From: Platycnemis pennipes
Lineage: Eukaryota; Arthropoda; Insecta; Odonata; Platycnemididae
Direction of reading: 5' to 3'
DNA length: 64,000 nucleotides
Assembly (NCBI GenBank): GCA_933228895.1
Contig: OW121848.1
Location: 91,159,470-91,223,469, forward strand
The notes beneath the pieces are model-generated. The model was not told the origin of the DNA. It made no database searches and saw nothing but the letters and a program-made list of their open reading frames with translations. Shown here piece after piece: positions 22,308 through 33,640 of the stretch (positions within the stretch are counted from its first letter, which is position 1; each line of letters starts with the position of its first letter). Both the position numbers and the translations under genes were made by a program.

Positions 22308-22392
22308 AGCGTTACCCGCTGAAATTGCTTTATATCGGAAATTACACACAAAAAATAATTTCTGCTATTGTGCAATTTCAGTGGGTAACGCC
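22308..22392. repeat. 85-nt imperfect hairpin, foldback MITE or pre-miRNA-like
   Basis: Two 37-nt arms (22308-22344 and 22356-22392) are inverted copies with 30 of 37 positions matching, around an 11-nt loop (CACACAAAAAA). Outer parts pair almost perfectly (GCGTTACCC, CTGAAATTGC), with mismatches clustered in the middle. Size, loop and paired length fit a microRNA precursor. They fit equally well a very short foldback element, and a further GCGTTACC just outside the left arm hints at repeats. No expression evidence is available. Confidence 0.6.
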
Positions 22393-22574
22393 ATTTAGCA
22401 CTTCGCGGCATGTTCGCGATCCTTCGGTTTATTATTATGTAAGCACGTAGGTGTTTAAATTTGTATTTAACCTTTTGGACGGTGGCGCCATGCACACGGC
22501 AACGGTTGCTTTATCACATAATATGTCTAGTAGATCGAGTATATCTTGTTTCTTTAGTATAATTTCCACAGGGA

Positions 22575-22665
22575 ATAAGGACGTTTAGGCAACTTAATTG
22601 GTCAAAGCAACTGTCCAGAAATCAGGGGAGCCTGGTTCGAGTCCCGCTCAAGGCGAATGAATTTT
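22575..22665 (+). mobile_element. tRNA-like SINE head
   Basis: A canonical B box GGTTCGAGTCC at 22634-22644 is preceded by an A-box-like TTTAGGCAACTTAATTGG. No acceptor stem closes around it and the sequence runs on into unrelated DNA, so a SINE relic is more likely than a tRNA gene. Its layout resembles the relic at 49.1 kb. Confidence 0.45.
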
Positions 22666-22669
22666 TCTC

Positions 22670-24635
22670 TGTGCAGTCTGCTATTTAACAAATCCTGCGG
22701 TCTCTCGAAAATGTTTAGAAACTGTACTGAAAAAAATGGATTTTCGTTGTTTCATAAGGATGGGAAACATTGTCTACTTCTGGGAAGGAAAGGTTGCAAA
22801 CATTCCCTCAGTTGATGGATAGGTGTCATGCTCACAATCCGATTCATCCTTACCTTTTCAAATTACCATTCAAATTTCATCCTAGCCTTTGAAACGTACG
22901 CATCTATTTTGCGAAGATTTGACCTTGAAAATCTTCGTCTTGCCTCTTGCCAAAATGTCATCCTTGTTAGTGGCCGAATTCCAGATTCGTATTGTCAGAT
23001 ATAAGTTCACATATGCGAGCATTCAAATATGTTCCAAATTGGGTCGGGAAAACATTAAGTGTGACAGTGCATGATGAAAGGGTAGGATAGGCCAGCAATT
23101 GCCCAGAGATGTTCCATAATTAGGTAATGGGTCTTAGCAAAATAATTTTTTAATGGCTTGAATTGGTATTTGGAATCTTAGTTAATTACATATTTCAATC
23201 AGTTATGGTATTACTTTCTGGAACTTGGGAAATGGGTTTTGGCACCAATCATTGATTGGTGCCAAATGTTCACCGCTGGTACTCTAAAATACAATGAATT
23301 ACAATATTCTGCCGTTCTATGGACCTTAAAGTAACATCACTATGGATTTAGAAAAACGAGATGATTTTGCTCACAGTCTGTTACGCACACGTGAGTGTCT
23401 CTCATAGAGACAGGCGCGGAAGAAAATAATGATGTCAACCTTAAATGTCGCGTGTCCTTTTATGCGAACCATATCTTTGATCCATTTCAAGTGATAGGTC
23501 GTGGGCGTGTGCGGAGCACCTCTCCTGCACTGGGCTCGACCATATGGTGCGTTATTCGTCTCCTTTTATTGCGTCAGCTTCTCCGACATCGAATGAGATC
23601 GTCCTGCATAAGGAGAATACGTGCATCATGCACATCATCTCGGTTCTAAAGGTAGATCAGTGATGCATCAAACGAATTCCTCGGTTACCTGAGCCTCCCC
23701 CGCAAAACACGGAAAATTTTAAGCGTCACTATTTCGCTTGTTTAATCGGAAAGGAATCCCTTTAAACACAGTGTTACGCTCCAAAATTCTGATTGTGTTA
23801 CGGCTCTGTACTCCGCTTGTAGCTCATTAGCAAACTGGGAGCCATAGTCAATGGTTGACCAGGGATCAGTTATTTTTTGATATCATGTTTGAATTAGCAT
23901 TATAAACCTTTAAGAAAACATTTTACATTTTGAAAAGCGTGATGTGTTGCTTATATTTTAATCACCAACGTAGTGTTTCTATCTGTGAAGGAAATGCTGT
24001 TTCAGAGGTTTATATTTCTACCAAAACTCAAGAACGGAAATTTGGACATATTACAATGATGTTGTATCTTCCAATGCTCCATGATTGCTTTAGTCAGAAT
24101 AACTCATACCAGCCTATTTTCCATTTTTTTGGGAAAAAAGTATAATTGCCTGAAAAATAATTTCTGAAACTATGTTATGCCCTTAAATGTTATATCTCCG
24201 TAAATGACTTAATCTCTAATACATATTTTAATGTTCACGTAAGAACTATTATTTATGCACTCTCATATCCCTGCCCGGCATTCGAAGGAAGGACAATCCG
24301 ATGATTCTTTAAAAGTGAAATCTTCAAAATTCCCAAATTCCTCATTTACCGAATACCAATTGAATGTTTTGAATTGCATTTTAACTTCGGGTGGCAATCT
24401 TTATTCCTACTTAAATAGACGCTTCGTACTAATCAAGCGTGTTCTTTGAGACTCCCGGATTAAATCAAGATTTATTACATGCTCTAATCTTGTGAATTGA
24501 TTTTTTTACGATTTGATTATAAATTTATCTCTGCGTGCACTTTCTGCAATCGTAGGAAAGTCAGGACTCTAGAATAAAGCCGCCACGGAATTGATGGATG
24601 GAAGATGATCCAGGGGTAGATAATTTAGAAATTAG
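22670..24635. other. Unassigned sequence with one strong palindrome
   Basis: No gene recognised. It contains the palindrome at 23238-23266. Confidence 0.4.
23238..23266. repeat. 29-bp near-perfect palindrome
   Basis: TTTGGCACCAATC and GATTGGTGCCAAA are exact reverse complements separated only by ATT. The 13-bp stem with a 3-nt centre is far longer than usual for random sequence. Confidence 0.95.
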
Positions 24636-24639
24636 CTGT

Positions 24640-24780
24640 AGTTTGAGGGAGGCGATCGATAGCCAGGGGTATGTCTGTCGTTCGGTGAGAAATTAATTAA
24701 GAGGTAAGAATTTTCCTAGAAACTGAGACGCTGAGGGAAACCCGGCGCCAGCATTGGTTCGCTTTTAGCAAAGGATGACT
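24640..24780 (-). mobile_element. SINE-B 3' fragment
   Basis: On the minus strand it reads TGCTGGCGCCGGGTTTCCCT, matching the SINE-B body core, and ends with GCTATCGATCGCCTCCC, the SINE-B 3' end (GCTATCGGTCACCTCC in the 40.4-kb copy). The tRNA head is missing. It lies immediately before a full SINE-B. Confidence 0.65.
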
Positions 24781-24874
24781 AAAAGTTCTCAGTTATGCTC
24801 CCATCCTCAGGAGTACTGGTGGGACCGAGTTGATGTGGTGGCTAGAGTTCTGATTTCCCATCTTGAGGTCCCCG

Positions 24875-24885
24875 GGTTCGAATTT
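24875..24885 (+). promoter_or_regulatory. B box of SINE-B
   Basis: GGTTCGAATTT matches the Pol III B-box consensus except in its last two positions. The matching A box upstream (around GATGTGGTGGCTAGAG) is weak. Confidence 0.55.
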
Positions 24886-25030
24886 CGGCTGAGGCATATT
24901 CATTTCATCTTTCAACTTCATTCATTCAACTTCGTGTTCAATACTCCGTCCTTCGGATGGAATCGTGGTCCTCTTGGTGCTCTTCGTAAATATTAGGCTA
25001 ATGCCGACGCCGTGGTGTCGCAGCGAAGGT

Positions 25031-25064
25031 TGGAGTGTAACCCGGCGCGCCGGGTTACACTCCA
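25031..25064. repeat. 34-bp perfect palindrome inside SINE-B
   Basis: TGGAGTGTAACCCGGCG is followed directly by its exact reverse complement CGCCGGGTTACACTCCA, with no loop. The right half matches the family body (CCGGGTTTCTCTCCACCC in relatives). The left half has no counterpart in the copies at 30.6 or 40.4 kb, so it looks like an added inverted copy. Confidence 0.95.
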
Positions 25065-25180
25065 CCCTTCCTCCGTTCCATGCAAAATTCCCATTCGTAT
25101 CAAATTACACACCTGTTGTGAATGGCGGAAATGAACTTATTTATCGGTCGCTTCCCCCGAGTAAATAGTAGGGAGTACTG

Positions 25181-25300
25181 ATCTTGTAGTACCCTCCGGA
25201 CAGAAGTCGGGACCAGTATTCCACGGAAAAATCTTTGCTACTCCTGGGATTCGAAATCGAGCCTTTTGGGATGGGAGCAATACCCTAGCAGCAACACCAA
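25181..25300 (-). mobile_element. SINE-B 5' head, inverted next to the full copy
   Basis: On the minus strand: GGGTTGGTGTTGCTGCTAGG, GATTTCGAATCCCAGG (B-box region), TAGCAAAGATTTTTCCGTGG. It shares its head and early body with the copy at 58.3 kb. It begins just past the target-site duplication of the previous SINE, giving two SINEs in opposite orientation with almost no spacer. Confidence 0.65.
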
Positions 25301-25319
25301 CCCAATCTCAATTTTCGGG

Positions 25320-25960
25320 TTCGCCGCTGCGTCTCTATTTTCCGTCCGCCTTTCTCCCCCACCCTCGCCCCTACTCTCCTACCCCTCTTCCTCCTACCTC
25401 CTCTTCTCCTACCCCCTCCTCGTCGAAGTCATCCGCCCGTCCCACCCCCCGCACTGTCAGGCGCCCGGCCCCTCCTCTCGTGGTTCGGGGCATCGAGTCA
25501 GCGGCCCTGCCCCCGATCCAACCCCGCTGCTCACTCATTCAGTCACTCGCAGTCAACTCCTCTCTCTCCCTCCGTGGCGTGCTCTATGGCGGCGATAAAT
25601 CACCGTGCGCCTCCTCCTCGCCTTGACGTCCCCGCACCCCCTTCTCTCAATTCCTCCCTTTCTCCGTGGGCCGCGCCCGGCCCCTGCCCGATTCCACCCC
25701 CTTTCGCGCTCCACCTCTGTTATTATTCTCTCTTTGCCCTTCTCCTCCTCCTTCGGCACCTTTGTGTCACCTCTCCGTCGTCCCGTCTCTCGTTTCCTTT
25801 CTCCTTCCGCCACCCCCTCTCCACCCCGCTGGCACCCTGTCACTCCCAAGGCGCAGCGCCACCTCGTGTGGTGGGGTGGCCGCCCGTTCGATCTCCCCCC
25901 TGGCCCCCCGCTGCTGGAATGCCTTCGCCGTTAACTCTCGTTCGCCGGCCTCCGCTGCTG
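25320..25960 (+). repeat. Long C/T-rich tract
   Basis: The plus strand is strongly pyrimidine-rich with CpG-rich interludes. Overlapping Pro/Ser/Leu-rich frames of 100-167 codons on the plus strand and Arg/Gly-rich frames on the minus strand are by-products of composition. Confidence 0.65.
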
Positions 25961-26033
25961 GAGGATACGAATACATCTACGTCTGCTCAGAGCGTTGCAA
26001 GCCTCCTCGGCGGTGCTTGGCAGGCTGGCATGC

Positions 26034-26110
26034 AAGGCTTCATCTACATCAATGTTTCTCCCTGCGATTCGCTATAATAGTGTGGCAGGGGGTGGTAGGC
26101 AAACCAGACG
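26034..26110 (-). mobile_element. LINE 3'-end stub, copy 5 of 8
   Basis: CATCTACATCAATG is followed by CCCTGCGATTCGC and AGTGTGGCAGGGGGTG. The outer CCCTGC/GCAGGG stem is intact and the loop has diverged. The second block survives only as GCAAACCAGACG. The orientation matches the other seven. Confidence 0.65.
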
Positions 26111-27605
26111 TGAAGTTGAGTTTAGCTTAAAAAAGGTATGATAATTAATGGTAAATGAAGTAGGGTTTGTAATGTGTTTGGAATAATTGTACTTTGTTTG
26201 CGTCGTAGTTGTGTGTTGTTAGTTCCTAGAGTTGATTTCTCTTAATTTGTCGCTCCTGTTTTTCCTGCTGATGTAGTGTGGTTGTACAAATGCCTCTGAA
26301 TTTCAGATTTGAATTCGTGTAAATTCAATTTTTCAAGTAATTTTAATCTTGCGAGCAACCTGCTAGCCCGTAGGGTTCCCCAACAGAGCTCTTCCAATAG
26401 CCAAGTTACTCTTTCTGTTCGTTCATAGCAATTAGTAGCAAAACGCGTTGCTTTCCCGTATATATTATTCAGTTCAGGTCTTGCAAGTGCGAAATAACAT
26501 TATTATTTTGCTTTTCCATTATACCTCTTCCCACAATTCATTTAAATGCGTACATTATACTTTCTCTACATACTTGAAAATGAACGCGTTGAAAATTACT
26601 TGGGTTCGAACTTTGGTCGATTGGTATCCCACAAATTTGTGTTCACTGGCGTTATTATCGAGGTGGCAATGTTTCAGGTGCGTCGAATAAGGTCACATTT
26701 TCCTACTTGAAGAGTTAAAATTGTGTTTAGTTCTACCTTTAATCGCCATGAATATAACGTAATATTCCTAGTTGCAAAAAACGCATGAGTGATAGATTCT
26801 CTAGGTACATGGTAATGAATGTCTACAAAACTACAACGAAGCAAACTTTTATTTCTGGGTTAAGGGAAATTTGGAGTTCACTACGATGTTTGTTATGAGA
26901 GGCATAAAATGCTGTTGGTAATAAACATTATCAGAATCCGTATTCGGATCGTGGCGCTATATCAATATAAAAGGAGGATGCCTACAAATCAACTCATCTT
27001 ATCTTCATGGCGCTCATTTTGATACCTTATCGTTTCCAGGGAAGAGCACATTTCAAATCATCTCGTGAAGCAGTTTAACTTTCTCTGATCTTATGTTCGC
27101 AATCAAATAGACACATATGCGCAAGCGTTCGCAACAAAATATTATGGTCTTCAGAAAACGGACCGGCTTCGAACATAATAAAAATAGTCACTGTGCATCG
27201 TAAACTATGGTCTGATATCAAGCTCTTGTGACACGGGTGCAGTCTTCCATTTACCTTCGCCGTTCCATGCCACATCAAGATGGTGTGGAAAGTCCGTGGT
27301 CCCAAGGTGGAGTCGACTAGACGAGCGCGCGTGCCCCTAGCATGCTGTTTTATCTAATTCACCGCGTATGAAACAGTTGGGGGCCACGGAGGCTCTCCGT
27401 TATGTGCTTCCACTTGGGCCCCTGGAGTTACATTCCATCGGAGGTTGGCCGAGTTGACTACTAGTACAAAGCCACTGGGTTCCGCGAGCGTTGGGAACCG
27501 ACGATTCGCTGCGATGAGGGACAATCTATTCAAATCGTCTCCTCCTCGTTGGAAGTCGGTATCCTGCCAAGCGATTTCAAATCTGTTCAGCGCGTCAGAC
27601 CGGGA
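26111..27605. other. Unassigned sequence
   Basis: No recognisable gene or repeat. Confidence 0.4.
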
Positions 27606-27609
27606 GGAA

Positions 27610-27745
27610 AGGTGTCGGGGTGAGACTGGAAGGGAAAGGGATGAAGGATTAGGAGAAACCCGGCGTCGGAATTTGCTCTAAAAGGCGCCAAGTATACCAC
27701 TTTTTTACGTCCTATCTCACTGACGGAGTTCTGAACTTGTATTAA
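27610..27745 (-). mobile_element. SINE-B internal fragment
   Basis: On the minus strand: GTTCAGAACTCCGTCAGTGA, GGCGCCTTTTAGAGC, CCGACGCCGGGTTTCTCC. These match the middle of SINE-B. Head and 3' end are missing. Confidence 0.6.
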
Positions 27746-27749
27746 TCTC

Positions 27750-29590
27750 CAATCGGAATCCTAGTAGAGTTCTAAACGAAGGAATTCATGACTCGCTAAA
27801 ATCTCAACACGTATCTACTTGCAGAGCGTGGATAAGGTCGTCATTCTTAACCACACCCGCATGAACCAAGCGTTGCGGTTGGAGTCAGCGCCTCACCCGA
27901 TTGCAGATGCGTTTTAACCTTCATCAAGGTTGAACTTGAAAAGTGAGCGATTATGTACCTTTCTATAAAGTGAGCGTAGCGTGTACCTGCTTTGAAATCA
28001 GCAATGTAGGCGTTGTCATTTGAAAAAACCAAGAGTTCATAATGAGGATGATATCTCTCCTTCGTATATATGCAGTATTTTTATCTGTAAACCTAATTTC
28101 GGTGAGATATTTTAGATATCGAATAAGAATTTTATTTAACCGTATGTGCTCGATTCCGTGCCTTATCCATTCGTATTTCCTGTTCATTTTCGTTTTGTGT
28201 TTAGCTTCACGGGGGTTAAATCATTAAATGAAGAAATTCTATTTGAAGGTGTTATGTTTCCGCTAGGTTACAGCGATAGGGTTATTAAAAAGTCATTGAT
28301 CGGTATCTTCACAACGAATAAATAATCGAAACTGTTGCTCTTGTCTTGGCATGATCTGATTCATGGATATTAAAGTGACTGGGCAAATCTGTGCTGCTGT
28401 CTTTTGGAACTCTTAGGTCTAGTCCAATGTCCCTTGCGTGGAGAAATAAATTTTCAAGTTTCCCCTCTTAATCTTGAGATGATTCTTTGTCAGGTGTGGC
28501 CGACTTTTTAAGCACACAACCTTCCTTTTCCATTACCTTCTTTCAGTCGTTAAAAATTAAGGGATTCAAGCTTTCTCTTTTAATTGGCTGTTTCTCATAA
28601 ATGGCTCGATAAATTGAATTCCTTAAAAAATATTAAGGATAGATATTAAAAGAAAACAACCGTCCCATGAAAGTTTAGTCTGATCGAAGTGGATATCACG
28701 AGTTAAAAATCAGTTATGAAGATCTGAATGGCCAAAACATTTTTTATAAAGAGTCATGAGGATGAGTCGTACTTTATCCACGGCTGACTTTTCTTTCCAT
28801 GGCTCAGTGTGATTCTGCGGGATGTGCGAATGGTTGTATAATTGTGTTGTTGCCTCAAGCATCTTGAGGGGAACCCGATGGGAATCGCTATCGTTCCAGT
28901 GCTAAAACTTACACTGAATCTCTAAACAAATTTCAAACCCTTCCGTTTTCAAATCACTATAAATATTGTTAGTGATTGGGAACTCCCGCAGTCGAATCTG
29001 TCTCAGGAAGAAGATTGAGGAAGGGAGAGAGCGCTGCACGGATGTATTTAAAATGTCTTTCTTCCCGTCGGCAATGAGGGATCAGAAGAGAAGACATCTC
29101 GAAATAATAGAAGAGAAAGAAGAGTAAAATAATAGAAGAATATCCGTACTAATTCCTACAGTGCGAAATACCGTGGTGGACGCGAAGACATGCTTAATCC
29201 ATTTATAAAAATGTATCTCTTCATTGTTCCTGATCATTTTTCAATGTTTTCTCAGTGTTTCAGGTTGCAGAAGTTTTTTCCTACCCATTTGTGTAGCATT
29301 TGACTGAATGTGGCTCTTGTAAGTTTGGTGATGATCCACCCCCTGACACTATTTCTCGAGCTAAATCGTAAAACTTAGTGGATGGTGTTCTGAATGCTCT
29401 ATTCCGCCATTCATTTCTAGGTCGCGTCTAATCTCCCTCCGTGTGTTTAGGTTTTCTGCTGTGGAACGATTAAACTGCTTCAGCCATGAGGGGATTTTCT
29501 TTGATATCTTGCCGTGTCCCTGAGCGTTTCTAAGCGCTTCTTGTACGTTGATGTCGTACTTTTGCGCATCGCTGAAGAAAGAAGTGATTT
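27750..29590. other. Unassigned AT-rich sequence
   Basis: No recognisable gene. A purine-rich imperfect repeat (AAATAATAGAAGAG) occurs near 29100-29145. Confidence 0.4.
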
Positions 29591-29599
29591 TTTTTCATC

Positions 29600-30190
29600 T
29601 GCTATGACCCTGGGGCCAGGGCGTAATCAAGCGAGCCGGTGAGTATTTCCTGGAACCTTTTGGCCTCGGCGGAAAGTCCACCCCCGAGAACTCGAAGAGT
29701 CATTTCTCACGCTGCGCTTCGTATCCCTTCGCTCGAAATTAATGCCGCCCTTGCGGCGACTGTTTCGGAACCGCCGCTTGCATCTCAATAATCTGCCGAT
29801 CTGCGGCCCCGCGCCGATCCACTCATTCTGTCGTTCCCCACCCGCATCCCTCCTCTTCCTTCCCCACTTCCTCTGGTGTCTCCGTCTCGTTTCGGCGGGA
29901 CGTCCTTCCCCCCGGAGTGGACACGCGGCTCCTTGGTCGGTTGAAATGTCCATTAACTCGTCTTCGTAATTTAACGCCTCCCGCGGTCGAAAGTGGGAGG
30001 GGAGGAGAGAGACAAAAGGGTCGGCTTCATCTTCGCGCGGCCCCGAGGCGACGCATCGCTCGGCGAGGAGATTCGCGAAGCCTTGAACTGCGACCCCTTT
30101 CAGCGTGGAGCACAAACCGCCTCCTTAACGTCCCGGCGAGCATCGGTGCGGAAATAGATTTGTTGCCTCCGGTCGTGCGGGCCCTCACTT
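29600..30190. other. GC-rich, CpG-dense island
   Basis: CpG-rich on both strands. A 162-codon minus frame (29627-30115) and a 133-codon plus frame (29917-30318) overlap each other and have Arg-rich, low-information composition, so neither is called as a gene. Confidence 0.45.
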
Positions 30191-30452
30191 ATTTTCGTCT
30201 TCGTCGTCCGATTAAGCGTATGATCTTTTTTTTATTTCCTCCCTGTTGGGTTTGCCAGTTTTATAGTTTCGTCTGTAGCATAGCGGAACGTGCATTTCAT
30301 GGAATGTCGTGCCCTTAGGTCTACAAAATGTTTGTGTCAAACATGGTGGTAGAATGTTGTGCCTTCAGCAGCAGTATTAGACTTATATTTTAGAGTACTC
30401 CAGCTACTGAGGTTATATCGCACCGTCTAAATCTATACTAAACTGAATTATA

Positions 30453-30790
30453 GGAGCGGATCGGGTCGGTGTGATGTTTATAGTGCCTGCCTCTCATCCC
30501 GAGGGTCCGGCTTCGAATCCAGGCCGTGGGGAATTTTACAGTGGTATACTTGTCGCTACTGGAGAGCTATGTGGAGAGCGCCTCGGGTACAGTACTCCGT
30601 CCGTCGGGTGGACGTTAAACCATGGAGCCTTTGGTGTCTTTTGTTAAGAGTAGGCTGACGCTGACGCCAGGTTTCCCTCTACCCACTCAACTTCCTTAAA
30701 TTCCTTCCTCTATTCAAATCCACACCTATCGTTAATGGTGCAAATTACCTTGGTTTTCGTTCGCCTCCCGTACCATCAATGACTATAAAT
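30453..30790 (+). mobile_element. SINE-B, near full length
   Basis: The tRNA-like head runs from about 30453, with a B-box region GCTTCGAATCC at 30510-30520. The body then reads TACAGTACTCCGTCCGTCGG, GACGTTAAACCATGG, AGGCTGACGCTGACGCCAGG, TTTCCCTCTACCC, TATCGTTAATGGTGC. It gives the clearest view of the family body where the 25.0-kb copy is disrupted. No clear target-site duplication found. Confidence 0.7.
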
Positions 30791-30799
30791 TTCCCGTGA

Positions 30800-32400
30800 T
30801 ATAATAAACATTCTTGAAGTTAGTCACCACACTTTTCCGGAGTGCAGCGTATCTCCTTTCCTATCTCCATCCTGCAAATTTGGCTTGGACCCATATCATC
30901 CTCCAATTGACGAAAACACTAATCAGCTGCCTTTCCACAATGAGAAATTATCTTCATTAAAAGACGGTGGTTTGAACTCCGCTTGGTTGAGGGGAAAGCT
31001 TTGGCGTGCAGAAGGTACCCGCCGCCGTCGCCTGTTATTAGCTCACCGTTATATTGGCACTTAAAAATGTGTATGTCAGTGTGAATCATTTATACGAGCG
31101 GCATACCCGACGGCGGGCGAGAATATTTCCTCGCCTCGAACCTGATGTTGTCTCATGACGTAAGCGTATTTTCTCCGCCCTTATCCCCGTGATCGGGAAT
31201 ATAGACAAGCTATAACGTTAAGATGACCAGTCCATTTTCTTAACATCTGTCTATGCTCACGCAGCACTCAGTCTACCTGTGTGGATGACAAGTCTTTCAC
31301 GTGGTGGTGCAAATATTCATTTTTCGTTCCCCCACCCTCCCCAATTAACTTTATTTTAAGTGGCCGGGCCGTATGCATTCGTGAAGGAGCGCCCATCGGC
31401 TGGGCTGTTTGAAAAAGGTTTTCTTTTAAGTTATTTTGTTTCCATTCCCGAACGCCTGTTTTATTTTCATTTTGTTTTTGACGAGTCACATGAATATTAA
31501 TGCTTCGATCCTTTAAGTGGTTAAAAAGCCGCTGAGCTTGATGCTAGTTCCGCGATTTGAAATTAATGAATGTGTTTGTTTTAGGGAAAAAATGTTTTAA
31601 TGTGGTTGATTATGAATAACCTCTTATGATTTAGGCGTGACAAAGTAATGCCATTTCCTTATAATTATCGAGACGAGATAACCATAGCAATGCGACTGTA
31701 ATTATTGCTTTTATTTTTATATATAATTAAGTCTTCATGTTGAGTAAGAGGTCGCCTTCGAAATCATCTGCGGAGAGCTTGCCATTGTTAGCATTCTTAC
31801 ATGACGTGCATCCTTCGGTGCAGAATGTTATGAGGGTTTAATTTATGCTCATTAGTAAGTGCCGAAGTATTTTTTTCTTTCAACACATGCTTTACTATGC
31901 TGTGTAATTTATTTTTCTTCTGATGGAAACAACGTTTTTATTTCTACTGTTCGTTTTAATTGAATTAAATAATCACATTTCACGTCGTTTTTATCAATTT
32001 TCTTTCTGAAAATATTTTTTTCAATTGCGTATTGAGGTTTGTAGATGTCTTTGTATGGTAATTCAGAATAAAAGAATTTGCCGTCTTCCTCGTCGGGGGG
32101 ATACATTCAGAGTAGCGCTTACTTGTCTGAATGAGCTTTAGAGTGTTATTGGTTTTGCAAATTTAATTTCGTGGATGGCGATGTGTCGTTCGGCATTTGT
32201 GAGGAAGTGAGTGGCTTCGTAAAAATAGTGACCGTCTTTCTGTACCCGAGGAACTTTATATGCTTAGCGTCTCCGCAGTTGGCAACTTAATTCGTAGCAT
32301 GATGGGAGTTTCATCGTTCTATGCTCCTCTCAGCGATGTGGTTAGCAGATGGTTAGCATTAGCGGATGCACTTGTGGAAAACCGGTGACAGAACGTCAGG
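30800..32400. other. Unassigned sequence
   Basis: No recognisable gene or repeat. Confidence 0.4.
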
Positions 32401-33640
32401 GTTTAAAGTTTGAGCCTTATCTCCTCCCTCGATGTCCTGTCCGCGAGCGTGCAACTCTGGCGCGTTAGACCGACTCGGATCCCCCTCGGAAAGCGTTCCA
32501 CCCTTCAATTACTTCGCCGCCGTCGCCGCGTCTTACCCGAGGGATTGCGGTCGTTGAGGGCGCGGTAAGAGGGAAAGCGGGGCTCTCCGGAGATAAGAAA
32601 GGATTAGACGTTTCAATATTTTTCGAGTGGAAGTGAAAATCTCCCCCTCCTTGGAGTCACGCATATCTGGCACTCGGGAGGAGTGCAACGGTTACCGCTC
32701 CAGTCACTTCCCTCCCGCTTTCCTCCCCCTTTTACCAATCGTCGTGCCTTCATCTCGGACTTTTTCTTCCCTTTGGCGCGCTTAACCGTGTCCACTACTC
32801 CCCCCGCCCATCCTTTCTTATCCGGAATTGGTTATTTCATCTCCGTCAAACCGGCGGGCTACCTTTCCCGTGAGTCTCTCCATCTGGGAATGTCTCGTTT
32901 TTCCCACCCCCCTCCCTTTAGTGACCCTCCCACTTCGCGTCTTAAGGGTTTTACGCGCGCACACCTTCATCGTGGTGGCTCGCCACAATCCCCTACTCCT
33001 CCACTTTTTTTTCGTCCCCCACCGCGTCCCCCTCCCGTGTTTATTATTTTGACGTGGGTTTCGAGACGTCTGGAATATGACGAGTTAGGGTGGCCACGGA
33101 GGGAGGGAGAGAGGCTGTACAAGGAAGTTGGGCGGACTGTTGGTGAGGGATGAGGTCAGTCTTCGATCCACTCCGGAGATGACAGGAGGGTGGTCCAGGG
33201 GGAAGGGCTCGATGGGTTTTCATTTTTTCCCGTGAGGGAGCTGGGAGGGAAGTGGGACCCTGCTTATATGGGTGCGGGGAATGGATGGTGCCGCTCGCGT
33301 CCATCCGTGCCCCCGGCTGCCAATCAAGCAGTCCACCCCACCCGTCCCTGCCCCCGGGGGCCTTCCACCCGCCGACCTGCACCTCACCCCCCTACCCTCT
33401 CTCGGGAGGCCCCAGCCTCCCCTCTCGGAGACCCCGTAATGGCTTGCTAATGTATGTGACGGGCAATGCTCCTCCTGAGATAAGACACAACTTTATTATT
33501 TCCTCCTTCCCGCTCCGATGGCGTTTCTTTCCTCCTCGCGTTTTCTCTGCCTGTCCCACCTCCTCACATCTTCCTCCATCCTTCTCGGCCGAGTCGATCT
33601 TCCCGTCGCCACTGGTGAGGCCACCTAAGAGGTCCTCGGA
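32400..33640. repeat. CpG-rich and C/T-rich low-complexity tract
   Basis: 32430-32600 is CpG-rich. 32640-33060 and 33320-33620 are pyrimidine-rich on the plus strand. Long overlapping frames on both strands (up to 156 codons) reflect composition. Confidence 0.5.

Larger units (their letters stand above)
24819..25171 (+). mobile_element. SINE-B, near full length, with 9-bp target-site duplication
   Basis: A 353-bp element flanked by GGAGTACTG at 24810-24818 and 25172-25180. The tRNA-like head has a B box GGTTCGAATTT at 24875-24885. The body follows the SINE-B pattern: TTCAATACTCCGTCCTTCGG, AGGCTAATGCCGACGCC, CACCCTTCCTCCG, GAATGGCGG, TATCGGTCGCTTCCCCC. It carries an extra palindromic stretch (25031-25064) absent from other copies. 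It is the best copy for defining the family. Confidence 0.8.

Noticed and set aside
22575..22665. True tRNA gene
   Set aside because: The B box is canonical, but I could not pair an acceptor or anticodon stem.
25574..26077. Group of 100- to 167-codon frames
   Set aside because: All arise from one C/T-rich tract, and the last part overlaps a LINE stub.
29627..30115. 162-codon Arg-rich minus-strand frame
   Set aside because: CpG-rich composition and an overlapping plus-strand frame; no family motif.
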